DNA from: an uncultured Porphyromonadaceae bacterium
Lineage (GTDB): Bacteria > Bacteroidota > Bacteroidia > Bacteroidales > Muribaculaceae
DNA length: 6,007 bases
Assembly: GCA_947174225.1 (NCBI GenBank)
Contig: CAMWIF010000179.1
Coordinates: 1 to 6,007 of the forward strand
Direction: 5' to 3'
Below are positions 1 through 5,957 of this stretch, in pieces. The translations under genes were made by a program, and so were the position numbers. The notes beneath the pieces were generated by a model that searched no databases, was not told the origin of the DNA, and was given only the letters and a program-made list of their open reading frames with translations. The number at the start of each line of letters is the position of its first letter. Positions within the stretch are counted from its first letter, which is position 1.

Positions 1-1
1 C

Positions 2-790
2 AATATCCCCTCACTGACTGCCCTTACCAACTATCCCCAGCAGATCTCCCCCTACCTTATATCAAATGGAAATCCCGACCTTAAAGTAGCTGAAAATTTC
101 TTCTATGGTATCAACTTTACCTATCAAACAGGTAAATTCTCTGCCAACTATTATACGGCAATGATAAATACCCTTAATGATGTCTTCACTGATGTTACAT
201 ATATAGGTAACCATCTTTTCTTCTCTCAATCGATGAATGCAAAGTGGCGACGTTGTTTCCAGAATGACCTTACCCTCAGAATTTCCGATCTTCACGGGTT
301 CGGTGCAAACCTCTATATGAGCTTCACCCACTATCAGACAGCCGGACAGGATTGGTTCAGCTATAATAACGCTTACGGTGATGAACCAACCTGGCGACAT
401 CACCTCAACTCTTTCGATGCTTCAATCTCCTTATGGTGGAACAAAGGCCCCGTAACCCTCTCCTACTGGCGAAAACTACCCGGCAAATATCTTAATGGAC
501 AGATAGTTCGCAAAGATGAAAACGGCGACGCTCTCAGCGTCGAATACAGACCCAATAACCACTGGACCTTCGGAGTAGACTGGATGTATATGTTTGACAA
601 AAAAGGCACACGCTATCCCTCTTGGAACTATTCCGCCGTCAATCCCTCCACCAACGACCGCTACATAAAGCACAACGGCAACATGGTAGTCCTCTCCCTC
701 ACCTACTCAGCCGACTTCGGTTCAATCTTCCGCACCGCCCGCCGCTCCCTCAACAACTCCGACAATTCCTCCTCCCTCCTCAAAATGTAA
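2..790 (+). CDS. Outer-membrane beta-barrel protein (TonB-receptor-like), C-terminal part; 5' end outside window
   Basis: The frame is open from base 2 and ends with TAA at 788-790, giving 262 residues with no start in view; the first in-frame ATG (161) lies inside the barrel and is not the true start. Near the beginning is SPYLISNGNPDLK, a signature I associate with the outer-membrane beta-barrel family 3 (PF14905) of Bacteroidetes. The rest alternates aromatic and polar residues in short strands (NFFYGINFTYQTGKFSANYY, then VTLSYWRKLPG), as expected of transmembrane beta-strands. The end, roughly MVVLSLTYSADFG followed by a polar basic/Ser/Asn tail, also fits that family. It should sit in the outer membrane; full-length relatives carry N-terminal carboxypeptidase-like and plug domains that would lie upstream. 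Substrate cannot be told. It converges on the DUF5606 gene. A classical SusC subfamily is less likely, because no SusD partner follows. Confidence 0.85.
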   Translation, partial: NIPSLTALTNYPQQISPYLISNGNPDLKVAENFFYGINFTYQTGKFSANYYTAMINTLNDVFTDVTYIGNHLFFSQSMNAKWRRCFQNDLTLRISDLHGFGANLYMSFTHYQTAGQDWFSYNNAYGDEPTWRHHLNSFDASISLWWNKGPVTLSYWRKLPGKYLNGQIVRKDENGDALSVEYRPNNHWTFGVDWMYMFDKKGTRYPSWNYSAVNPSTNDRYIKHNGNMVVLSLTYSADFGSIFRTARRSLNNSDNSSSLLKM

Positions 791-840
791 TCCCTCCAAG
801 GTCCCCCAAGCTGAAAAAGGTTTGTCTCCGGGTGAAAAAG

Positions 841-883
841 ATAAGAAATCGTAGAATCATTTTATGATTCTACGATTTCTTAT
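841..883. terminator. Bidirectional terminator hairpin between converging genes
   Basis: Bases 841-860 and 864-883 are perfect reverse complements (20 bp), separated by a 3-base loop (TTT). One G-U and one A-U pair can extend the stem to 839-885. On the minus strand the stem is followed by CTTTTTC, a reasonable U-tract; on the plus strand it is followed only by TTGAATATG. The position between the 3' ends of the outer-membrane gene (stop at 790) and the DUF5606 gene (stop at 933) fits a shared terminator, better formed for the minus-strand operon. The stem is AT-rich, so strength is uncertain. Confidence 0.8.
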
Positions 884-932
884 TTGAATATGAAGGTAAA
901 TCTATTTATGGAGGGCAAATCCTGCAAAAAGA

Positions 933-1442
933 TTACTCCTCTTCCGCAGCAACAGCCTGCGCTTCATCGGCAGCAGTCTCTATTCTCTGCTGTTCTTCCT
1001 CTTTCTTCTCTTCCTCGTAAACTTCCTTCTCCACATTCTCGGCTTCCTTCACCTCCTCGGTAAACTTGGTATAGCCATTATCAATAAGGATATTATACCA
1101 AGTAAAAAGCTTCTTTATATCGGTAGGATATACACGATCCTTATCATAGGCGGGAAGTATAGCCTCAAACTCATCGCGTAGGCCGTTAGTCTTGACCAAC
1201 TCCTTCACATCAATCTTCTTGCCGTCATTATGTTCATAAACAAGATCAAGGATTTCGCCAAGCGGCTTGTCACCGGAATCGGTATACATTGCTATATCCC
1301 CAAGCGACACAACCTTATCACGTGCGCTGGCGGGAAAACGTTTCTTCGACCCTAATTCCTCTACAAGCAGCAGCTTACTGCTGTGAGAAATAATCTTAAA
1401 CAAGCCGGGCTTGCCTGTGATTGCTAAAATTTCTCTAAGCAT
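933..1442 (-). CDS. DUF5606 domain-containing acidic protein
   Basis: This 169-residue protein starts MLREILAITGKPGLFKIISHSS and continues with RFPASARDKVVSLGDIAMYT, the pattern I recognise for DUF5606, a Bacteroidetes family without known function. After this N-terminal domain (about residues 1-55) comes a second conserved part (about 60-125) with LPAYDKDRVYPTDIKKLFTWYNIL. The last 40 or so residues are very rich in Glu and Ala, probably a charged helical or disordered tail. There is no signal peptide or membrane segment, so it should be cytoplasmic. The ATG at 1442-1440 is preceded by AAGAAGAG, a modest ribosome-binding site. It is the last gene of the nusB cluster, 61 bp after coaE, and is followed by the hairpin at 841-883. 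A role cannot be given; its constant place beside coaE and ybbR in relatives is from memory. Confidence 0.88.
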   Translation of the reverse strand: MLREILAITGKPGLFKIISHSSKLLLVEELGSKKRFPASARDKVVSLGDIAMYTDSGDKPLGEILDLVYEHNDGKKIDVKELVKTNGLRDEFEAILPAYDKDRVYPTDIKKLFTWYNILIDNGYTKFTEEVKEAENVEKEVYEEEKKEEEQQRIETAADEAQAVAAEEE

Positions 1443-1503
1443 ATCTCTTCTTTATTAGTTTTTCTAAACAAATGCCAACAAGCTGTGATTCCGAAAAATC
1501 GCT

Positions 1504-2169
1504 TTAAACTTCCCCATTAAATGATGAAAGCTCAAATCCAATAATTTCTTGGCAGTTGCTTACCAGTTTATCTATTTGTGGAAGTAGCATATCACTATTG
1601 CCATTCCTTATCTCTGTAACCTTATTCTTTGGAAGACGCTCAAATTCCTCCCGCTGCGTAACCATACGAAGCCTGATCGCCTCCTCCGACAAACCACTAC
1701 GTCTCTCAACACGCCCTATGCGCTCATCTTCCGGAGTCGTAACGACCCATATACTGCCACACAGACTGTCCATATGCGATGTGGCAAGAATAGCAGTCTC
1801 ACAAAACACCATCCCGCCGTTCTCCTTGGCATATGAAAGGAAATCCTCAGCGACAGCCCTATGCACCACCGAATTTACCTCGTCGCGCAATCGGGAATCG
1901 TTGAAGATCTTCGACGCAACATAGCTCCGGTTAAGACAAGCTTTTCCTGGCTGCCCACCTCCGACAAGCCCGCACTTCTCTTCTCCGACAGTCTCAGCAT
2001 ACGCCTCAGCTCCCAATATCCTGACAATCCCCTCCTTTACTTTATGGTCATACTCCATCAGCCTACGCGCTTCCGTGTCGCAATCGTAAACATAGAAACC
2101 CTTAAGTCTCAAAATACGCGACACAACGCTTTTTCCTGACCCGATACCGCCCGTTATACCTACTATCAT
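1504..2169 (-). CDS. coaE: Dephospho-CoA kinase
   Basis: CoaE phosphorylates the ribose 3'-hydroxyl of dephospho-CoA with ATP, the last step of coenzyme A synthesis, in the cytoplasm. From the start chosen here the protein has 221 residues and opens MIVGITGGIGSGKS, with the P-loop G-x-x-G-x-G-K-S at residues 7-14. YDCD (28-31) corresponds to the conserved acidic DxD region. LNR (79-81), the NSVVH motif (99-103, usually followed by Pro, here Arg), ETAIL, and TPEDERIGRVERRSGLSEEAIRLRM with a following Q all match the family. The end has IRNGNS, similar to the usual IxNNG. The start at 2169 puts the P-loop at its normal distance. ATG at 2193 would add 8 residues; GTG at 2232 would overlap ybbR. 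Residues about 59-78 form a Gly/Cys-containing stretch longer than in usual homologues. The gene lies 34 bp after ybbR. Confidence 0.93.
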   Translation of the reverse strand: MIVGITGGIGSGKSVVSRILRLKGFYVYDCDTEARRLMEYDHKVKEGIVRILGAEAYAETVGEEKCGLVGGGQPGKACLNRSYVASKIFNDSRLRDEVNSVVHRAVAEDFLSYAKENGGMVFCETAILATSHMDSLCGSIWVVTTPEDERIGRVERRSGLSEEAIRLRMVTQREEFERLPKNKVTEIRNGNSDMLLPQIDKLVSNCQEIIGFELSSFNGEV

Positions 2170-2203
2170 CGGCTGAACATCACAGCATTCCATAACCACC
2201 GCA

Positions 2204-3193
2204 TCAGTTTTTAACAACGGTATATTCCACACTGTCCGTCTTCAGCGACAAGTTCTGAAGCCTTTCCGGATAGCTTACCACCCTCACACGCAATTTACCG
2301 TTGCGCGACTCAAGCATGCTCTGATAGTCTACCTGTAACTCTATGCTCGGATCGTCATCGTCGCCTAATCTGCTCATAGCCACATAATAGTCTACCGGCA
2401 CCTTTGACGGGAACAGCAAAAGACTTTTTCCCTGCGGCACATTCACCGGAGTAATGGTAATCATCGCCTCCTTCTTCACCAAAGGCTCTACCGGCACCGT
2501 CACATCGACAGTAGAGGGTACTACCCGCGCATTCTTTATTTTATGAAGACTGACACTTACAGTAGTGGTCTCGGTTAGGTCTTTCAGCGTGATCAGCTGT
2601 GTACGCACGGCGTGGATAGTATCCACAACCACCGGCTCACCGAAAACATAGACATTCGACGGGCTGGGCTGAGGATGTCCCTCAATCACACTGCCACTTG
2701 CCGCCATAATATTCGACTCTACGATAATCGGCACTCGTTTTCCTTTATTAGTGGTATAAGTAAGCCGTAAGGAATCAAGCGACGATGAGAGTATGGTAGC
2801 CGACGTACCAAACAGCGACTTCAACGCCGTCTGCATATCGGAGTGTGTGAATTTCAGGAGACCCTTATCGGCATAGTCCCTGAAATTTATCGCTACGGTA
2901 GGGCGGCGATAATGGTTTCTCCAAAGCGTCGTACCCTTATCTCTCACTCCCACATGGAATTTATCGGGTATATCACTGATGAAAGTGACGGAATCAGGCA
3001 CATTGGTTATACTCAACCTCACATTGAAACTATCCTGTGCGCTGTCATTGAGCGCAAGGATTATCCAGAAAAGTGTAGACACACCTACAAAGATCAAAAA
3101 CAGCACCGCGTCGTGAAACGTGGCTGTCTCCCTGAAGTTATGCCATTTTTCCAAAAGTGAGTCAAGTCGTGCCCCCATATGATTTTTTGACAC
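2204..3193 (-). CDS. YbbR-like (CdaR-type) membrane-anchored protein
   Basis: This 329-residue protein has a short basic N-terminus, one membrane segment (about residues 28-48, AVLFLIFVGVSTLFWIILAL) and a long beta-rich part that should lie outside the inner membrane. The segment PSPSNVYVFGEPVVVDTIHAVRT (about 175-198) is the typical YbbR repeat pattern (V-x-V-x-G-x-x-x-V-x-x-I-x-x-V), and earlier and later parts (from about 56 and 240) look like degenerate copies. In Firmicutes the related CdaR regulates the cyclic-di-AMP synthase CdaA; no such gene is visible here, so that function should not be assumed. The start is doubtful: the GTG at 3193 has AAGGAGG only 2 bases before it, while the ATG at 3178 has the same motif 17 bases away. 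Both starts keep the membrane segment. The gene begins 24 bp after yajC. Confidence 0.85.
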   Translation of the reverse strand: MSKNHMGARLDSLLEKWHNFRETATFHDAVLFLIFVGVSTLFWIILALNDSAQDSFNVRLSITNVPDSVTFISDIPDKFHVGVRDKGTTLWRNHYRRPTVAINFRDYADKGLLKFTHSDMQTALKSLFGTSATILSSSLDSLRLTYTTNKGKRVPIIVESNIMAASGSVIEGHPQPSPSNVYVFGEPVVVDTIHAVRTQLITLKDLTETTTVSVSLHKIKNARVVPSTVDVTVPVEPLVKKEAMITITPVNVPQGKSLLLFPSKVPVDYYVAMSRLGDDDDPSIELQVDYQSMLESRNGKLRVRVVSYPERLQNLSLKTDSVEYTVVKN

Positions 3194-3217
3194 ACCCTCC
3201 TTAGGCGGGTCGCTACA

Positions 3218-3538
3218 TTATTTCTTTTCGCTCTTTACAGGTTCAGCTGCCGGATAGACGGAAGTCTTGTCTACCTTAATCGACACACCGGGAGCGATCT
3301 CAATGTTGATCGTGGTATCATTGATGTCTCTGATCTTACCGTGGATGCCACCGGCAGTCACGACACGATCGCCGTTCTGCATAGCCTCACGCGCCTTCTT
3401 TATCTCTTTCTGCTTCTTGTTCTGTGGACGGATCATAAAGAAATAGAAAATCACGACCATTGCCACAATCATCAGCATACCACTGAGGCCACCGCCTCCC
3501 TCTCCCTGCTGCTGAAGGAGAATAAATGAATTCAGCAT
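3218..3538 (-). CDS. yajC: Preprotein translocase subunit YajC
   Basis: YajC is a small inner-membrane protein that associates with SecDF and the SecYEG channel. The 106-residue product has a short Gln/Gly-rich N-terminus, one hydrophobic segment (about residues 19-37, SGMLMIVAMVVIFYFFMI) and directly after it RPQNKKQKE, the hallmark of the family. The cytoplasmic part contains MQNGDRVVTAGGIHGKI and later KVDKTSVYP, both typical. The length matches known YajC proteins. ATG at 3538-3536 is the only sensible start; the upstream bases AACAGAAAGAAT carry only a weak purine-rich site. It lies between nusB (61 bp upstream) and the ybbR-like gene. secDF is not in the window. Confidence 0.96.
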   Translation of the reverse strand: MLNSFILLQQQGEGGGGLSGMLMIVAMVVIFYFFMIRPQNKKQKEIKKAREAMQNGDRVVTAGGIHGKIRDINDTTINIEIAPGVSIKVDKTSVYPAAEPVKSEKK

Positions 3539-3599
3539 ATTCTTTCTGTTATTTTAATTATGCGTTTTAATTTTTTCTAATTATGCCGGGAAGGCAGGA

Positions 3600-4997
3600 T
3601 CATTTGTTGATCTTACCCTGCTCCTTAAGACGTGTCACTATCGACGAAAGAAGTCCGTTGACAAAGCTGCCGCTCTTCGATGTGCTGTAGCTCTTGGCAA
3701 GTTCGATATACTCGTTGATGCTTACCACCAACGGAATCTTCGGGAAATTGATTATCTCCGACAGTGCAGCCATAGTGATGACCACATCCATCACGGCAAG
3801 ACGATCCGTATCCCAATGCTCAACATTTATGAAATCGTCTATGTAGCGGCGATACACATCCTTATTCCTGACAACGTCCGTGAAGAGCTGCTTGCCAAAG
3901 CGGGCATCCTCCTCATCCTTATACATGGGAAGCACAGGACTATGGGCGGAGTCCTCCTCAAAACGTTTCATCGTCTTCAGCACGAAAGTACCGATGATTT
4001 CAAGGTCATCATTCCAGAAAACCGATTCCGTCTCAAGTGCCTCAAGGAAATCTTCATCGTGCAGGATTATCTGCTTGTATACGTTACGCCAGAATTCCGT
4101 GTCGGTGTGCAGGTCAGTGGCAGGGAAATCCATATATTCGGCATAGAGGTCGGAAGCCATAATTGTCTTAAGCAGACTCTCCAAAAGCTCTTTATGTGCC
4201 GGAAGCCAAGAAATTTTGTTTTCTTCGCAATATTTCTCCACATCCTCATCCTGCTCAACTACCTTCACAAAGGCATTGTCAACAAAGCGCATATTCGGGT
4301 TCAGATCCTCAGCAGTAGGGATATACTTGTTGCGGTTGTCTTCTATCTGGCTTTCGCGGAGCCTTACGAGTTCTTGTGGAAGGATAAGAAGGCGGAAATA
4401 AAGGTCACGCGCTTTCTTCATACTGAGATTAAGCGTGTTGAGAGCATCGTCAAGATTGTCTCTCGAAGCATAGAAGTTGCTGAAGGTGACCTCAAGCATA
4501 CCCTTCATACGCTCCACACCGCGAAGTGTGAAATTCTCACGTTTACTGATTGCCCTGTTAAGTGCCGGGTCGGGCAGGATGATGAGATTCATGATCTTCT
4601 CCCAGATCTGGTCATCCTCAGGGGTCTCTGTATTGAGATTTTTTACGAAAGTCTTAAACAGACCGCTCTCTTTTACCACTTCGGCAAGTGAATCTACCAC
4701 TCCCTCTAATGGGAACGGCTGCACCTGATATTTCTTCAGCAATGCCTTAATAGTGTCGTCGGCCAAGATTTTTTTGATGAAGCGCGTGTCATCCAGCGGA
4801 CGATAGCCTCCTCGTTTCTCAATCCTTTCCGATATCTTAACCATCAATATCAGCATATCAAGATAGAGACTATACGCAAACCGCTTCTCCTTTGTGGGAG
4901 CAGATGGCTGCGATTCTAACATAAAATGGTTCTCTATCAGCAGGTAGGAATAAAGAAGCTGAATCACCTTTATCCTTATTAACACACGATTTATCAT
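3600..4997 (-). CDS. nusB: Transcription antitermination factor NusB (long form)
   Basis: NusB binds boxA RNA with ribosomal protein S10 and helps RNA polymerase read through rRNA operons. The product has 465 residues. It opens MINRVLIRIKVIQLLYSYL, the usual Bacteroidetes NusB start, and its C-terminal part (about 325-460) holds the NusB fold, with WNDDLEIIGTFVLKT, DRLAVMDVVITMAALSEIINFP and SINEYIELAKSYSTSKSGSFVNG. Bacteroidetes homologues I recall are about 300 residues; this one has some 155 extra residues between about 26 and 180. The block LYFRLLIL (199-206) with KYIPTAEDLNPNMRFVDN (224-241) is where the ordinary form resumes. Residues 41-60 resemble 196-215 (7 of 20 identical), so part of the extra segment may be an internal duplication. 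The frame is intact, with no sign of error. It is the first gene after the promoter at 5081-5112. Confidence 0.93.
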   Translation of the reverse strand: MINRVLIRIKVIQLLYSYLLIENHFMLESQPSAPTKEKRFAYSLYLDMLILMVKISERIEKRGGYRPLDDTRFIKKILADDTIKALLKKYQVQPFPLEGVVDSLAEVVKESGLFKTFVKNLNTETPEDDQIWEKIMNLIILPDPALNRAISKRENFTLRGVERMKGMLEVTFSNFYASRDNLDDALNTLNLSMKKARDLYFRLLILPQELVRLRESQIEDNRNKYIPTAEDLNPNMRFVDNAFVKVVEQDEDVEKYCEENKISWLPAHKELLESLLKTIMASDLYAEYMDFPATDLHTDTEFWRNVYKQIILHDEDFLEALETESVFWNDDLEIIGTFVLKTMKRFEEDSAHSPVLPMYKDEEDARFGKQLFTDVVRNKDVYRRYIDDFINVEHWDTDRLAVMDVVITMAALSEIINFPKIPLVVSINEYIELAKSYSTSKSGSFVNGLLSSIVTRLKEQGKINK

Positions 4998-5043
4998 AAC
5001 TCTTTATGCTCGTTCGTTTTTCTTTTTTGCTTGCCCTTAATAT

Positions 5044-5060
5044 CCCGACACATTATCGGG
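5044..5060 (-). promoter_or_regulatory. Small hairpin in nusB leader
   Basis: In the predicted untranslated leader of nusB, CCCGA (5060-5056) can pair with TCGGG (5048-5044) around a 7-base loop. A run of C directly precedes it and an A-rich stretch follows, with no U-tract, so it does not look like a terminator. It may be a minor leader structure or chance. Confidence 0.3.
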
Positions 5061-5080
5061 GGGTCTGGGCTTATAAAGTG

Positions 5081-5112
5081 CAAAATTACACTAATTGCCC
5101 AAATTTTACAAA
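5081..5112 (-). promoter_or_regulatory. Bacteroidetes-type promoter for the nusB operon
   Basis: On the minus strand TTTG at 5112-5109 (the -33 element) is followed after 20 bases by TAATTTTG at 5088-5081, an exact match to the Bacteroidetes -7 consensus TAnnTTTG. This spacing and both elements agree with the known sigma-ABfr promoter pattern. Transcription would start near 5075, leaving an untranslated leader of roughly 78 bases before the nusB ATG at 4997. Scanning the plus strand by eye for CAAAnnTA, the reverse of the -7 element, I saw no other match, so this is probably the main promoter for nusB through DUF5606. Confidence 0.75.
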
Positions 5113-5125
5113 TTCTTTATCTTTT

Positions 5126-5159
5126 TTATTTGCTTGCCGTCATTACTTTACTCCTCCTT
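5126..5159 (-). other. Strong Shine-Dalgarno with five-codon reading frame (possible leader peptide)
   Basis: On the minus strand AAGGAGG (5159-5153) stands 9 bases before an ATG (5143-5141) that opens a reading frame of only five codons, M-T-A-S-K, ended by TAA (5128-5126). The motif and spacing are textbook, whereas the real genes here have weak or misplaced sites. It lies upstream of the nusB promoter, so only read-through from rlmB would carry it. It may be a very short leader peptide, a ribosome-binding or mRNA-protecting site, a decayed gene start, or coincidence. Confidence 0.2.
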
Positions 5160-5201
5160 GTCCACCTTTTTAATGGATTTAACCTATCGGCAAGTCCTAA
5201 T

Positions 5202-5957
5202 TCAATGTGTTGAGAAGCCCGCTTGGAGACGTTGACGCACTGCTTCATAGAGAATCACACCCGCCGCAACCGACACATTGAGCGAGCCGATATTGCCCAA
5301 AATAGGTATCGCAGCTAAGGTATCACACCGGCGAAGCACCTCAGGGGATATGCCCGTGTCTTCCGCGCCCATCACTATTGCCACCGGCACGGTATAATCG
5401 GCATCCACATAGCTCTCCGCACCCTTTTCCGAAGCTCCTACAATCAGGTAACCGTTATCTTTTAGCTTTTTGATTGCTGTGAGCGTATCACGTTCACGGC
5501 ATACTGGCACATAGAACAACGCTCCGGCAGAAGCCTTCACAGCATCACTCGTCACCGATGCGCTCCCCCTCTCCGGTATTACAATGGCATCAACGGCTGC
5601 ACAGTCGGCACTTCTCGCTATGGCTCCGAAGTTACGTGCATCGGTTATGCCGTCGAGCACCAATATCATCGGAGTCTTACCCTCCTCATAAAGTAACGGT
5701 ATGATATTATCAAGCTTATGATAGCCTACAGGCGACAATATAGCTATCGCACCCTGATGATTCTTCATCGTGATACGGTTGAGCTTTTCCATGGGCACAC
5801 GCTGCACCACTATATCATAGCTTTTTATCTTATCCAAAAGTTCCTTGGCAAGATCTCCTCCCAAATCACGGCGCAGCAGGATTTTATCAATGCTCTTCCC
5901 TGCATCTATAGCTTCCATTATAGCCCTTAAGCCGAATATATAATCTGTCTTTTCCAT
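5202..5957 (-). CDS. rlmB: 23S rRNA (guanosine-2'-O)-methyltransferase, TrmH/SpoU family
   Basis: This family transfers a methyl group from S-adenosylmethionine to a ribose 2'-hydroxyl in RNA; RlmB modifies guanosine 2251 of 23S rRNA (E. coli numbering). The 251-residue protein has the usual N-terminal substrate-binding domain (about 6-78, beginning YIFGLRAIMEAI, with RVPMEKLNRITMKNHQGAIA) and a C-terminal SPOUT domain (about 95-240). Motif 1 is DARNFGAIARSA with N109 and R115, motif 2 is IVMGAEDTGISPE with E199, and motif 3 is IPILGNIGSLNVSVAAG with S225 and N227. These form the knotted cofactor site and active site. ATG at 5957 gives the normal length; the upstream AATGAGAAA is a weak binding site. 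It precedes nusB on the same strand with a 204-bp gap holding a promoter, so it is probably its own unit, with possible read-through. Another TrmH-family target cannot be excluded. Confidence 0.93.
   Translation of the reverse strand: MEKTDYIFGLRAIMEAIDAGKSIDKILLRRDLGGDLAKELLDKIKSYDIVVQRVPMEKLNRITMKNHQGAIAILSPVGYHKLDNIIPLLYEEGKTPMILVLDGITDARNFGAIARSADCAAVDAIVIPERGSASVTSDAVKASAGALFYVPVCRERDTLTAIKKLKDNGYLIVGASEKGAESYVDADYTVPVAIVMGAEDTGISPEVLRRCDTLAAIPILGNIGSLNVSVAAGVILYEAVRQRLQAGFSTH

Larger units (their letters stand above)
5026..5138. repeat. Pair of 10-bp direct repeats around the nusB promoter
   Basis: TTTGCTTGCC occurs at 5026-5035 and again at 5129-5138 on the plus strand, both times shortly after CTTTTTT. 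On the minus strand each reads GGCAAGCAAA followed by an A-rich run. A partial inverted copy, CGGCAAGT (plus strand, 5188-5195), can pair with the copy extending to 5139 in a 7-bp stem around a 48-base loop. The two direct copies bracket the promoter at 5081-5112. No function is known to me. Confidence 0.4.

Noticed and set aside
622..867. 81-codon plus-strand frame overlapping the end of the outer-membrane gene
   Set aside because: It is a shifted-frame shadow of the barrel gene running into the terminator; the Arg/Leu/Pro/Gln-rich composition is typical of out-of-frame reading of C-rich codons.
1443..1503. Separate promoter for the DUF5606 gene
   Set aside because: The 61-bp gap contains GGCATTTG but not TAnnTTTG, and no -33 element at proper distance was seen.
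2170..2232. Longer CoaE N-terminus from GTG at 2232 or ATG at 2193
   Set aside because: The family normally begins a few residues before the P-loop, which fits the start at 2169. The GTG start would also overlap ybbR by 29 bases. The ATG at 2193 remains possible.
3583..3596. Small stem TGCC/GGCA just after nusB as a terminator
   Set aside because: The stem has only 4 bp and is not followed by a U-tract, and yajC follows closely in the presumed operon.
3816..4691. 291-codon plus-strand frame opposite nusB
   Set aside because: It lies entirely antisense to a clearly conserved nusB gene, has no recognisable domain, and is explained as a codon-bias shadow.
5031..5213. 60-codon plus-strand frame in the rlmB-nusB gap, hydrophobic product
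   Set aside because: It starts with TTG, has no binding site, overlaps the end of rlmB antisense and covers the minus-strand promoter. Its Leu/Ile content follows from a T-rich strand.
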